Source: Gammaproteobacteria bacterium (GTDB taxonomy: Bacteria > Pseudomonadota > Gammaproteobacteria > Methylococcales > Methylomonadaceae). Taken from it: a stretch of 39,314 bases of DNA. Where the stretch lies: NCBI GenBank assembly GCA_018830325.1, contig JAHJSQ010000029.1, forward strand, positions 1-39,314. Direction: 5' to 3'. A program made the translations under genes and the position numbers. The notes under the pieces were generated by a model. That model searched no databases and had not been told where the DNA came from. It worked only from the letters and a program-made list of their open reading frames with translations. Below are positions 17,079-26,321 of the stretch, piece by piece; within the stretch, counting starts at the first letter, position 1, and every line of letters begins with the position of its first letter.

Positions 17079-19241
17079 TCAAGTCGAATCCTGAAGCGAG
17101 ATTAGCCAGGGGGTGCGAGACGGAGGGTCGACATGGAAGGCCAATGCTTCCGGTTTGTGTAATAGGCCGTGCTCGCCTGACGCATTCGGATTGAGTTGCC
17201 GTTTATCGATAAAATCGATCATTCGTCTGCAGTTGTAAATGACTAATACTCGGTGATCGTGAAGGCTATTGTAAATTAAGTAAGCGACATTTTGCTCGTT
17301 GTACTCGGGGTTTCGATCGATCATTCGCCTGAGCGTTGTTTTATCGTTGTGTGCTAGATTTTTTAGTAGCGAATCGTCGTTGGTTTTACTCAGCGAGATG
17401 AGAGATTTAGCGAGCGAGCCCGACAGTTGATGGGTTTTGAGTAATTTGACTTCGCGGTCGGGTAAATTGAAGCTTTCGGCGATCAAGTAATGCATGCCCG
17501 GTTCGCTGTCGTTAGCAAATAGAGAAATTTTATCCAGAGCAGGGTCTTCTAAAGCATCGAGAAATGACTCAGGGGAGCGAATGTGTTTATAAACTGTAAT
17601 GACCCAGGGTAAGGCTCTGCCGGTTTTTTCGAAGCGTTGTTTGACGCTGTCGATGACGGTGGAACGGATCAGTTCATGCTCGCGATTGCCGGGCTTGACG
17701 ATAAAGGCATCGACAGCGGTGATTTGCGTATAAAAGCCCGCTTGTTTGAATTCATTGATAATGCCTGAATAGCGAGGCGAATAAGGGATGCCTGTGCCGT
17801 CGTAGAGTATGTTGATCCGCTCGAGTTTGGCGCGACGGGCTACCGCGTCGCGCAATCGGTTGGCGAATGGTTCCACATAAACATAATCGTCGCTATGGTG
17901 GTTGGCGGCGGTCAGCACTTTATAGAGATCGCTTTGCTTTCTGAATTCATCGAGCGAAGCGATTACGAAATTGTCCCCGCAATGGTTTTGCGCGATTTCC
18001 TCCACTGCGCTTTTTCCGGAACCGGCGCCGCCCATTGACATAAACAGTCGCGGCTCGGCGACCGGTGTTTTACTGCTGAAAATGTCGTTTTCGGCGCGGT
18101 CGAGAATGGTCACGATTTTGGCGAGTCTAACATAGGCAATTTCAACACTTCGCTGCAAACGTTCGTCGCCGTTTGCGGCAATCAGCAATTGTTGTTTTAA
18201 TAGTTCGTTGTTGGCCAGATTAAAAATGCTTGCCTGATTGCCCGCGCATTGCTTGACCAATTCCAATAATTCGGCATGACTAGGCGAGCGCAAGCCGGTC
18301 AACATGTTGACGTCAAGGCAAAATAGCGGCGCCTCTCCTTGTTTGCCGACGGTTATTCCGTCTATTTCGGTTTTTTCAGGTGTGCGCAGGGCTTCGCTGC
18401 CGGGCAGGTAGCCGACAATGTTATCCGGTGAGCATAAGGGATAATCGGCAATGTGTTTGCCGGCGGTAAAGAGTTCTTCTTGTATGCTGTCCAACGGCAC
18501 CAATCCGCCGTTGACCGATACCAGACATTGAGTGCCGTTTTCGGTGACATAGGATAAGAAAGGGATTCCCGAGACGAAGGTTTTGTTCTCGGGCCAAATT
18601 CCGTAGCCGTTGGCTTGGTTGATTAATGACTGGTTGCGTAGCGGGTTGAGAGAATGATGGAAGGCGCGCGTTAGCGCTTCAATATCGCTTGACGTATCGT
18701 GCAGCGCGATGGCGTCATGTTGATCGATACGGCGAAAATCGATGCCGTGTTCATAAACGGCTTTAAAGGCCGGTAGTCTTCCCATGATGGTCATGAAAAA
18801 ATCGAGCGTGATGCGATTACCGTAATCAAAGGGTCTAACGATGCGCATTTTTAAGTAAAAATCGGCCAATCTTTCGTCGATGTTGTCGGCGTTGATGACA
18901 AAGCCATTATTGTCGAAAATAGCCGTATCTCTATTGGCTTCTTCGTCTAGTACCAAACGCCCGATGGTTTTACGAAATTTCAGGCGCTTATCGGCATCGG
19001 TCATCGTACCGGGGCGGTGCCGAATCGTGGCTTGGTCTTTCCAGTCTTGAAACAGTTCTCGATGAATTCTTGAGAACAGATTGGTCAGATAAGTGACCCG
19101 TTTGGTTTGGTCATGTGAGATAGTTCCTTCCGCTTCTCGCTTTAAATCGGCAAGTAGAACGGTACCCCTAGCAGTTGCTAATGCAGTGCGTAATTTTTTC
19201 AGTCGGTGGTAACCGGAAAGCTGGACTTTGGTGTCATTCAT
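17079..19241 (-). CDS. Zeta-toxin-family P-loop kinase with N-terminal degenerate Fic-like segment
   Basis: The ATG at 19241 has AAAGG eight bases upstream and gives 720 residues; an in-frame TTG at 19262 is less likely. The C-terminal part has a Walker A motif GGAGSGKSAVEEIAQ near residue 400, then ASLDEFRKQSDLY and INILYDGTGI, matching the zeta-toxin (UDP-N-acetylglucosamine kinase) layout. Near residues 130-200, RIVRPFDYGNRITLDFFMT followed by GIDFRRIDQHD and ALTRAFHHSLNP resembles the Fic core HPFxxGNGRxxR and its following helices. Here the catalytic histidine is replaced by arginine and one glycine is missing, so AMP-transfer activity is unlikely. No small epsilon-like antitoxin lies next to it. 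The assignment to zeta is good; the Fic similarity is a reading by eye. There is no signal peptide. It could be a toxin, an effector or a housekeeping kinase. Confidence 0.7.
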   Translation of the reverse strand: MNDTKVQLSGYHRLKKLRTALATARGTVLLADLKREAEGTISHDQTKRVTYLTNLFSRIHRELFQDWKDQATIRHRPGTMTDADKRLKFRKTIGRLVLDEEANRDTAIFDNNGFVINADNIDERLADFYLKMRIVRPFDYGNRITLDFFMTIMGRLPAFKAVYEHGIDFRRIDQHDAIALHDTSSDIEALTRAFHHSLNPLRNQSLINQANGYGIWPENKTFVSGIPFLSYVTENGTQCLVSVNGGLVPLDSIQEELFTAGKHIADYPLCSPDNIVGYLPGSEALRTPEKTEIDGITVGKQGEAPLFCLDVNMLTGLRSPSHAELLELVKQCAGNQASIFNLANNELLKQQLLIAANGDERLQRSVEIAYVRLAKIVTILDRAENDIFSSKTPVAEPRLFMSMGGAGSGKSAVEEIAQNHCGDNFVIASLDEFRKQSDLYKVLTAANHHSDDYVYVEPFANRLRDAVARRAKLERINILYDGTGIPYSPRYSGIINEFKQAGFYTQITAVDAFIVKPGNREHELIRSTVIDSVKQRFEKTGRALPWVITVYKHIRSPESFLDALEDPALDKISLFANDSEPGMHYLIAESFNLPDREVKLLKTHQLSGSLAKSLISLSKTNDDSLLKNLAHNDKTTLRRMIDRNPEYNEQNVAYLIYNSLHDHRVLVIYNCRRMIDFIDKRQLNPNASGEHGLLHKPEALAFHVDPPSRTPWLISLQDST

Positions 19242-19370
19242 CGTATACCTTTCGTTGGTCAAGTGTCCGCCCGGAAAAGGCAGGTCACAGTCTTTTCAAG
19301 ACGACATCCATTAGGGCATTTACAAGCTCAGGATTTTACAAGAACAAGAAAGGCATGGCCGACTTATTTC

Positions 19371-19604
19371 CAGAAATTCCCAATTTGAGAATAAAAAAGG
19401 GTGCGGAGTGTGCTTGGCGAGGATGTCGGCGGCAGGGAGCCGCCGCCAAGCCCCCATGGATGGGTTTACCCAGCACCTAAATTCCATAGTTCATTGGCTA
19501 TGGTTAACTATTTTGGGTAATTTAGGTGCTGGGTTTACGGCGTTCCTCGACAGGCATACCCCGCACCCTGAACACGAAGAAATTTCTCAAACTGGGAATT
19601 GCTG
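19371..19604. repeat. Composite palindromic repeat, copy 2
   Basis: Runs from CAGAAATTCCCAATTTGAG to CTCAAACTGGGAATTGCTG. Inner stems are GGGTGCGGAGTGTGC (19399-19413) with GCATACCCCGCACCC (19554-19568), two mismatches. It includes a GGCGGCAGGGAGCCGCCGCC hairpin and a complete inner element at 19469-19533. It ends three bases from the stop of the GGDEF-EAL gene. It accounts for most of the 19242-19606 gap. Confidence 0.8.
19469..19533. mobile_element. 65-bp MITE-like element flanked by TTTA duplication
   Basis: Terminal inverted repeats CCCAGCACCTAAATT and AATTTAGGTGCTGGG are perfect (15 bp). The interior contains CCATAG...CTATGG and GTTAAC. TTTA stands on both sides (19465-19468 and 19534-19537). 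The uninterrupted repeat at 38918-39022 has a single TTTA at the equivalent place. Confidence 0.75.
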
Positions 19605-19606
19605 AT

Positions 19607-22090
19607 TTATTTCAAAAGTGAAGGCTCGTCGCTGCCGTAACCTTGCACATAATCGATGCCCAAATCCAAAAGGATTTTCATTACCGAATCGTTTTCGACG
19701 AATTTGGCGATGGTTTTTTTATTCATGACATGGGCGATATCGTTAATCGATTTGACCATCGCGAGTGCCACCGAATCGGTTTCGATATCGCGGACGAAAA
19801 CGCCGTCGATTTTGAGAAAGTCGACCGGAAGGTTTTTAAGATAAGCGAATGAAGACAGTCCGCTACCGAAATTATCCAGTGAAAATCGGCAGCCGAGTTC
19901 CTTAAGCGAAGTAATGAATTGTGTTGCTGCGGTCAAATTGACGATGGTTGCCGTTTCGGTGATTTCGAAACAGAATTTTTCGGCAGGAAGTGCAGTTTGC
20001 TTGAACCGGTCGATAATAAATTCGATTAGTCCTTTGTCATTCAAACCTGACGTGGAAAGGTTAATCGAGCATAACGTTAGTGAACTTAACCGATCGGGAT
20101 GCTCAAGCATCCAGTTGAATACTTGTTGAATAACCCATCGATCGATAGAAGCGGCCAATTGATATCGTTCAGCGGCCGGTAAAAATGCGTTTGGCGCAAT
20201 GATTTTGCCGGAGTCTTCCTGCAAGCGCAACAGCACTTCGTAATGATCGCCTTCGATACTTTTCAGTGCGACGATTCGCTGCCGATAGAGTCGGAAGCGG
20301 TTGTGCAACAAGGCTTGTTCGATTTTTTCAGGCCACGCGGCTTCGTTGCGGTAATCAATGCAAGCCTGATCGGAATCGGTAAAGACATGGGAACGGTTTC
20401 GGCCGTCTTGCTTGGCGATATAGCAAGCGATGTCGGCGCGTTTTAATAATTCATCGAAACCGCCGTTTTCGGCATTGATCGTGACCATGCCGATACTGAC
20501 GCCGATTCGGAAGCTTTTGTCGTCCCAGCGGAATTGGTAGCGTTCGATGTGTTGCCGAATGCGTTCAGCAGTTGCTTGGGCTTGTTCCAATGTACAGTGT
20601 TCCATCAGTATCGCGAATTCATCGCCGCCGAGTCGGGCCAAGGAGTCGCGATTGCGGATCAATGTCGATAACTGCCGGCTGATTTGGCGAAGCAATTCGT
20701 CGCCTGCTGTATGACTGCAGGTGTCGTTGACGATTTTGAAGTTATCGAGATCCAGATAGCACAAAACATGTCCGGAGCCTTTGGTTTTAGCCGTGTTGAT
20801 AATCCGTTTCAAACGGTGGTCGAACTCGGTGCGGTTAATCAAGTCGGTTAATGGATCGTGTGTCGCTTGATAGGTAATCATGTCGCGCTGAGCGAGCGTT
20901 TCGGTCACATCTTCTTGAATCGCAACATAATTCGTTACCCGGTTGTCTGAGTCCAGCATTGGTGCGATCGATTGTTGGGCCCAATACAGTTGTCCGGTTT
21001 TTTTTCGGTTTTTGAGAATACCACGCCAAATTTTTCCCGAGGTGATGGTGCTCCAAAGCTCTTGATATTCGTGCGGCGGCGTTTCCCCGGAGCTAAAAAT
21101 ATGCGGTGTTTTGCCGATAATTTCTTCGGCGGTGTAACCGGAGATTTCAAAAATTTTCGGATTGGCGTATTCGATCGTGCCCTTACTGTCGGTGATATAG
21201 ATCAAATTAGGGCTGTTTTCGACCGCTAAATTGAGTTTGCGCAAGGTGTTTTCGGAGAGCTTGCGGTCGTTGATGTCGCGAATGACGCCATAGGTGCCGA
21301 CAAATTCCTTATTTTCTTTTTTCTTCTTATAAACACCTTTGGAACTCAGTACGATTGTAATTGAATTGGTTTCGACATATTTCGGCTGATCGCTGTTTTT
21401 GCACCGTAAACGAAGTTCAATTGCCTTGGTGGAGCGATCGCCGGTCCTGCGTTCATTAAAAGCGTATTTCGCTTTGTCGAGATCGGCTTGGTACACCAAC
21501 GAGGAATAATGTTTACCGATGATTTCGCTCTTGTCATAGCCTAGGATGTTGGCGATGGCATTGTTCAGAAACACGAATTCGCCTCGATCGTTCAGCATGT
21601 AAATGATGTCGGGCGAACTGTCGACGAAAAATCGGTGTAATTGTTCGGATTTCGATAATTGCGCCTGAACTTTATTATTGATTTCTTTCAGGCGGATTTT
21701 TTCGGCGGCAATTTTAACCGAATGCAACAAGGCTTCGACCGAGTAGGGTTTTTTTATGAATTCCTGAACGAAGTTTGACCGAAGTGATCGTGCGGCCTGA
21801 GCGAAAGTCGCTTCGCCGCTTATGATCAGGACTTGTGTTTCAATATCGTGGTGGGCCAGATAGTCCAAAAAATGATGACCGTTCAAAACAGGCATATTTA
21901 GGTCGAGCAAAATCAAAGGAAAATTATGCTCATTAATCAATTCGATGGCCGATTCGACGTTTTCCGCCATAGCGACGCGGTAGCCGGATAATTTGAGAAT
22001 ATCGTGTAAACTTGCGCGTGCCTTGGGTTCGTCATCGATAATTAGTATCTCGATGTCTGAGTTAGAATGTAAGCTAGCTATGGCGCCCAT
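19607..22090 (-). CDS. Response regulator with PAS-PAS-GGDEF-EAL output
   Basis: The 827-residue protein has an N-terminal receiver (about 12-130; LIIDDEPKAR, phospho-acceptor in LILLDLNMPVLNG, lysine in FIKKPYSVE), two PAS segments (about 165-285 and 290-415), a GGDEF domain (about 425-585) and an EAL domain (about 600-825). The cyclase site is intact, ARLGGDEFAIL, preceded by the inhibitory-site motif RNRD. The EAL domain departs from active enzymes: EVL for EAL, SLDNFGSG for the usual DDFG, AKFVEN where AEFVE or AEGVE is expected, and no SKP after QGY. It is therefore probably a diguanylate cyclase with a non-catalytic EAL. The gene lies 39 bp downstream of the HDOD-kinase gene in the same operon, the likely phosphodonor. 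Confidence 0.9.
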   Translation of the reverse strand: MGAIASLHSNSDIEILIIDDEPKARASLHDILKLSGYRVAMAENVESAIELINEHNFPLILLDLNMPVLNGHHFLDYLAHHDIETQVLIISGEATFAQAARSLRSNFVQEFIKKPYSVEALLHSVKIAAEKIRLKEINNKVQAQLSKSEQLHRFFVDSSPDIIYMLNDRGEFVFLNNAIANILGYDKSEIIGKHYSSLVYQADLDKAKYAFNERRTGDRSTKAIELRLRCKNSDQPKYVETNSITIVLSSKGVYKKKKENKEFVGTYGVIRDINDRKLSENTLRKLNLAVENSPNLIYITDSKGTIEYANPKIFEISGYTAEEIIGKTPHIFSSGETPPHEYQELWSTITSGKIWRGILKNRKKTGQLYWAQQSIAPMLDSDNRVTNYVAIQEDVTETLAQRDMITYQATHDPLTDLINRTEFDHRLKRIINTAKTKGSGHVLCYLDLDNFKIVNDTCSHTAGDELLRQISRQLSTLIRNRDSLARLGGDEFAILMEHCTLEQAQATAERIRQHIERYQFRWDDKSFRIGVSIGMVTINAENGGFDELLKRADIACYIAKQDGRNRSHVFTDSDQACIDYRNEAAWPEKIEQALLHNRFRLYRQRIVALKSIEGDHYEVLLRLQEDSGKIIAPNAFLPAAERYQLAASIDRWVIQQVFNWMLEHPDRLSSLTLCSINLSTSGLNDKGLIEFIIDRFKQTALPAEKFCFEITETATIVNLTAATQFITSLKELGCRFSLDNFGSGLSSFAYLKNLPVDFLKIDGVFVRDIETDSVALAMVKSINDIAHVMNKKTIAKFVENDSVMKILLDLGIDYVQGYGSDEPSLLK

Positions 22091-22129
22091 ATTTAATACC
22101 GTGATCCTATTTGCTAATTATAGGCATGG

Positions 22130-24262
22130 TTATAGCGTTCTGGGTAAAAAAATTTGAAAGGTCGTTCCTTCGTCCGGCGTCGAGTTGCAGCCGATAGTGC
22201 CGGCTAGTTCGTCGACCAGGTTTTTGACAATAGTAAGCCCGAGTCCGGAGTGGCCTTCGCCTTTCGTGCTGGTAACCGGTCGGAATAGCTGTTCGCTGAT
22301 CGTATCGGGTAAACCTGGACCGTCATCGTGGATTTGAATTTCCACGTAACAGTGATTGCCTAAATAAACGCGGTCGCGGGTTGAGATCGTGACTTGACCG
22401 CCGTCAGGCAATGCTTCAGCGGCGTTTTTGATTAAATTAGTTAGTATCTGTTTCAGCTTGGATTTGCTGACGGCGATTTTCGGGAGCCGATCATCGAGTT
22501 TCAAGCAGGCCTCTATTCGACGAGGGGCGAAGAGTCCGCCCTCGAAAAGGGAGATCAAATCGCTTAGGGTTTGGTTGATATCGATCGGGCCGGAATCATC
22601 GCCGGCGGCACTTTCTTGTGTCGGTGTGTCGGAAAGGCGCAGGATGATCTCGCCGACTCGGTTGATTTCCTCTTGAATGAGCCCGATTTCTTGAGGGCTG
22701 TCGCTACCGAGTTTGAGGTTGAGTAAATAAAGGTAATTATTGATGATGCTCAGCGGATTGTTGGCTTCATGAATAATTTTTTTTACATGTAATTGAAAGT
22801 CCGATTGCATCGAGTCGATGTTTTCTTTGATGCGTTCGCCGGCTACACGATGACTTGAGAGCATCCGGGCTGCTTCTCCGGCAAATAACGAGATCAAACC
22901 CCTTTTAGCCTTGACTTGGAGTTGGTCGGTCGGCGCCAATCCTGCAACGATGACTCCCCAGTGTCGATTATTCGCGCTAAGAGGAATGGCTAACATGCCT
23001 TCGCTTTCGAGTAATCGGCAAATTTGGCGGTCGATAACCGGAGTGGGATCGGGCAGGGTGGTTTGATAAGATACTAGCAAGCGTTGGTTCAATAACGCAT
23101 TCGCGACCAAACTGCGGTTAGGCTTGAGTTCAATCGACAAATTCGATATGAGGTTGGCGTTGTTTTGCTCGGGTAATGGATAACCTTCAAGCATGGGCTT
23201 TTCCGGGTTGACTAGAAACACGGCTGTCGACCTGAACCCGAATAATATATTTAAGTCCCTAAGTAGTGTCGTTAGGATTTTATCGAATTGCTCGGATAAA
23301 TCGTTGTTGCGTGCAATGGCGCCGAGGAAGGCCAAATCCTTGGTATGTTTTCCCAGACGTTTTTGAATCGCGTTACGTTCCTCGAGTTTCGCTCTTATGA
23401 TTGTCGTGCCGTCTTCAGGCTTCGCGATGGCAATTCCAAGGCTTCCCGCAGTCTGTTCGACCTGTTTTTTTACATCGCCCGCTATTTCGTCAAGAATCGC
23501 TTGTCCGAGTCCGAATAGCGCATGGGCTTCGGCGTAAACAACTGCGCTGTTTTGTTTATCGAATCGGCTTAATTGCGCTGCCAAGTTGATCAATTTAACT
23601 AAGATAGAGCTATCGAGTATTGCGGGAGAGGTTTTATTTTGATACAAAACGGCGTCTGCGAGAAAGCCGGGAATATTCCAGGTGTCAATGATATAAGCGC
23701 CGATTTCGCAATGTGATATTCCTAATGTTTTTTTTTCGAACGATTCGGGGAGGTCTTCGGAATGATCGTTTAGCAATGCGCCGTATTCTTTGGGGAAGCA
23801 TTGCAAGAGGCCTAATTGTCCGATGCGATGCAGTAGACCGGCCAAATAAGCCTGATCGGGCGATTCAAAGCCGATGAGTTTTGCCAATCGCCTGGCAAAA
23901 TGAGCGCATGCCAAGGATCTGAACCAAATGACTTCGAGATAATTTTGGTGGGACGGCGAGACTTGGTTAAAAAATTGTTGGGCCACGCTGGTCATTGTGA
24001 TGGTCTTCAACGGTTCGAGACCAAGGATAATCAACACACGATTTAAGTCTTTCACATCTCCGAATTGCTGGTAGAAAGGCGAGTTGGCCGCAGACAATAT
24101 TTTGGAGCTAAGCCCTGCGTCTTGCGAGATGATTCGAGTCAAGTCCTCGAAGCCGGTATCTTGATTTTGAAAGGCTTCGATCAGATTCAATAAGACTTTA
24201 GGAATAGCCGGCAATTGCTGCGGGTCTATTTCAGAGAGAATTTTTGACATGGCGGTTTCCAT
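22130..24262 (-). CDS. HDOD-GAF sensor histidine kinase
   Basis: The 710-residue product starts with an HDOD domain (about 10-230; LPAIPKVLLNLIEAF, ISQDAGLSSKILSAANSPFY, YLAGLLHRIGQLGLL). A GAF-like region follows (about 310-460). The kinase core has the phospho-accepting histidine near residue 498 in IIHEANNPLSIINNYLYLL, then NLIKNAAEALPDGG, IHDDGPGLPD and SGLGLTIVKNL for ATP binding. There is no membrane segment, so it is a cytoplasmic kinase. A second in-frame ATG at 24250 (MSKILSEI) is an alternative start; neither has a strong ribosome binding site. The next gene, 39 bp downstream, encodes a receiver-GGDEF-EAL protein, making an HDOD-kinase to c-di-GMP relay. Confidence 0.9.
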   Translation of the reverse strand: METAMSKILSEIDPQQLPAIPKVLLNLIEAFQNQDTGFEDLTRIISQDAGLSSKILSAANSPFYQQFGDVKDLNRVLIILGLEPLKTITMTSVAQQFFNQVSPSHQNYLEVIWFRSLACAHFARRLAKLIGFESPDQAYLAGLLHRIGQLGLLQCFPKEYGALLNDHSEDLPESFEKKTLGISHCEIGAYIIDTWNIPGFLADAVLYQNKTSPAILDSSILVKLINLAAQLSRFDKQNSAVVYAEAHALFGLGQAILDEIAGDVKKQVEQTAGSLGIAIAKPEDGTTIIRAKLEERNAIQKRLGKHTKDLAFLGAIARNNDLSEQFDKILTTLLRDLNILFGFRSTAVFLVNPEKPMLEGYPLPEQNNANLISNLSIELKPNRSLVANALLNQRLLVSYQTTLPDPTPVIDRQICRLLESEGMLAIPLSANNRHWGVIVAGLAPTDQLQVKAKRGLISLFAGEAARMLSSHRVAGERIKENIDSMQSDFQLHVKKIIHEANNPLSIINNYLYLLNLKLGSDSPQEIGLIQEEINRVGEIILRLSDTPTQESAAGDDSGPIDINQTLSDLISLFEGGLFAPRRIEACLKLDDRLPKIAVSKSKLKQILTNLIKNAAEALPDGGQVTISTRDRVYLGNHCYVEIQIHDDGPGLPDTISEQLFRPVTSTKGEGHSGLGLTIVKNLVDELAGTIGCNSTPDEGTTFQIFLPRTL

Positions 24263-24500
24263 GAGCTTTACCGATCGGCGAATTTATAGTATCGATGACG
24301 TTATCATAATCGATAATTCGGTGTTTGGCGTTCGTTTCTTGTTAGACTCATAAACGTTGATTCATCGGAACGGTTCGAGCTTGGGCGCTCGTGCTGAATC
24401 TAACAATCATGCACAATATAACTTATCTGATTACTGAGAACGTTCAGCCAACTTGACTCAGCGCGCAGGATACAGCGGCCTCCGGGTGTCTTTTCTTTTG

Positions 24501-24534
24501 GATACTTTTCTTTGGACAAGCAAAGAAAAGTATC
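24501..24534. repeat. Hairpin GATACTTTTCTTTG/CAAAGAAAAGTATC
   Basis: Perfect 14-bp arms (24501-24514 and 24521-24534) around GACAAG. On the minus strand it is followed by CCAAAAGAAAAGACACCCGG, a combination that looks like a dispersed repeat rather than a gene part. It sits in the 413-bp gap (24263-24675) between divergent genes. The rest of that gap shows no gene and no clear Pho-box before the phosphatase. Confidence 0.65.
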
Positions 24535-24675
24535 GCGGTTGTCGGTCCGCGAACCGACTCCATATAAGCGTCGCGATAGCGACACAAAACCCACTTCGGA
24601 TTTCAAATAGGCTGAAGCTTATACGTAATCAGGATAACTTATTGACTAAAGCTTATTCGAATACTGGCATTTGAT

Positions 24676-26292
24676 ATGAAAAAAATTTACATTGCGATCT
24701 GTTTGCCGGGGTTATTGAGTCTAGCATTGACGGGATGTGCCTGTGTTGACCTGGCGCATTCGGAAGATGCTCGTATTAACAACGTCATTATAGTGATCGG
24801 CGACGGCATGGGGCCGCAGCAAGTCGGGTTGTTATTGTCTTATGCCAGGCAAGCGCCGGGCAGTGTGATCGAATCGCGCAAAACCGCTTTCGACCGCATG
24901 ATTGAACAAGGCGATGCCAAATTAACTATTTCGACGACGCACGCGGCCGGCACGTTAGTGACCGACTCCGCGGCCTCGGCATCTCAATTGGCGACCGGTT
25001 ATTTTGCCGGTACGGAAATGCTGGGGCTGGATAAGGACGGCAACCGACGCGAAACGATTGTCGAAAAAGCCAAGCGTATCGGCAAGGCGACAGGATTGGT
25101 TTCCGACACGCGCATCACGCATGCGACGCCGGCGGCATTTGCCGCGCATCAAACGCATCGAAGTCTCGAAAATGAAATTGCCGAAGATTTGTTGAATATC
25201 GGTCCGGATGTCATGTTGTCGGCGGGGTGGGGTTATTGGTTGCCCGAAACTGTCAACGACCAACAATCGCAAGATTACCGGTCGGCAGCGCAATTACTGG
25301 GTCGGACCGACTCGATCGTTTCGAAACGTAAAGATCGAAAAAATCTATTGGAACAAGCACGGGAACAGGGCTATGAGTTGGTTTTCAATAAATCGCAATT
25401 GCAGCAAGCCCGGGACAAAACCTTGGGTTTGTTTGCCGCGTCCGAATTACCCAATGGCATTGCCGAGACCCTAGCCAAGCCAGACCCGGATCGTATTGTT
25501 CCGACATTGCAGGAAATGTCGCGGCAGGCGTTGGATATCTTGTCGAAAAACGAACAAGGTTTTTTTCTAATGATCGAGGCAGGGCAGATCGATTGGGCTT
25601 CGCACGGCAACGATACCGGCACGTTATTGCACGAAATGCTCAGGCTTAATGAAACGCTCGAAACCGTGCTTGATTGGATGCAGGGGCGAGACGATACGTT
25701 ATTGATCGTTACGGCCGATCATGAAACCGGCGGCTTCGGTTTCAGTTATTCTGCGGCCGATATTCCCGAACCCCGGACGCTTCCTGGCGCGTATTTTCAA
25801 GAAGACAGGCAGTTTCAACCATCCTTTAATTATGGCAATCCTGATGTGTTGGACCGGTTGTATGCACAGCAGTTGAGTTACTATGAGCTGTTCAAGCGCT
25901 TCGAGTCCTTGCCGAAGGCGCAAAAGTCGCCGGCTAAGTTGGCCGAAATGGTTAATCTTTATACCGAATTCAAAATCGACGAAAGACAAGCGGAGCGTAT
26001 TTTAGCGACTGAAAACAACCGCTATTACCGGCTAAACCACCAATCATTGAGTTTAAAGCGCGTGCCTATAATGGGTTTCAACAGCGCGTTTTTTGCTTAT
26101 CCGGCAGGCAATCGTCAAAATTTATTGGCGCGCGAAGTCGCCGAACAACAACACACGGTCTGGGCAACCGGCACGCACACTTCAACGCCGGTGTATGTAT
26201 TCATGCAAGGGCCTCGGCGGGTTTTGCAACCATTCGAAAAAATTCTGCATCATACTGAGATAGGCCGCCTGGCCGCCGATGCGTTACAATAA
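24676..26292 (+). CDS. Alkaline phosphatase family protein, predicted lipoprotein
   Basis: The 538-residue product begins with a lipoprotein signal sequence: positive MKK, a hydrophobic stretch, and the lipobox LTGC ending near residue 21. The mature part fits the PhoA-type alkaline phosphatase family: metal-binding VIGDGMGPQQVG, the nucleophile serine in TDSAASASQLATG, then VSDTRITHATPAAFAAH, IEAGQIDWASHGND, VTADHETGGFGF and near the C-terminus TGTHTSTPVYVF. It should hydrolyse phosphate monoesters in the periplasm or at the outer membrane, anchored after processing by LspA. E. coli PhoA is 471 residues and is not a lipoprotein; the extra length here is partly an insertion before the last metal-binding block. 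It is followed 29 bp later by an inositol-monophosphatase-family gene. Confidence 0.92.
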   Translation: MKKIYIAICLPGLLSLALTGCACVDLAHSEDARINNVIIVIGDGMGPQQVGLLLSYARQAPGSVIESRKTAFDRMIEQGDAKLTISTTHAAGTLVTDSAASASQLATGYFAGTEMLGLDKDGNRRETIVEKAKRIGKATGLVSDTRITHATPAAFAAHQTHRSLENEIAEDLLNIGPDVMLSAGWGYWLPETVNDQQSQDYRSAAQLLGRTDSIVSKRKDRKNLLEQAREQGYELVFNKSQLQQARDKTLGLFAASELPNGIAETLAKPDPDRIVPTLQEMSRQALDILSKNEQGFFLMIEAGQIDWASHGNDTGTLLHEMLRLNETLETVLDWMQGRDDTLLIVTADHETGGFGFSYSAADIPEPRTLPGAYFQEDRQFQPSFNYGNPDVLDRLYAQQLSYYELFKRFESLPKAQKSPAKLAEMVNLYTEFKIDERQAERILATENNRYYRLNHQSLSLKRVPIMGFNSAFFAYPAGNRQNLLAREVAEQQHTVWATGTHTSTPVYVFMQGPRRVLQPFEKILHHTEIGRLAADALQ

Positions 26293-26321
26293 GCGGCTTT
26301 AATTCATTTCTAAGGCCGATA

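Noticed and set aside
19242-19370. An epsilon-like antitoxin gene next to the zeta-like kinase
   Set aside because: No open frame with a ribosome binding site and helical antitoxin character was found on either side.
19408-19605. Open frames crossing the composite repeats (also 15269-15463, 37198-37539, 33191-33436) with similar translations
   Set aside because: They arise from the repeat sequence itself, cross element boundaries, lack ribosome binding sites and end where the repeat ends.
24535-24675. Pho box before the alkaline phosphatase gene
   Set aside because: No CTGTCAT-type tandem motif could be found; an AAGCTTAT direct repeat with 34-bp spacing is too weak to call.
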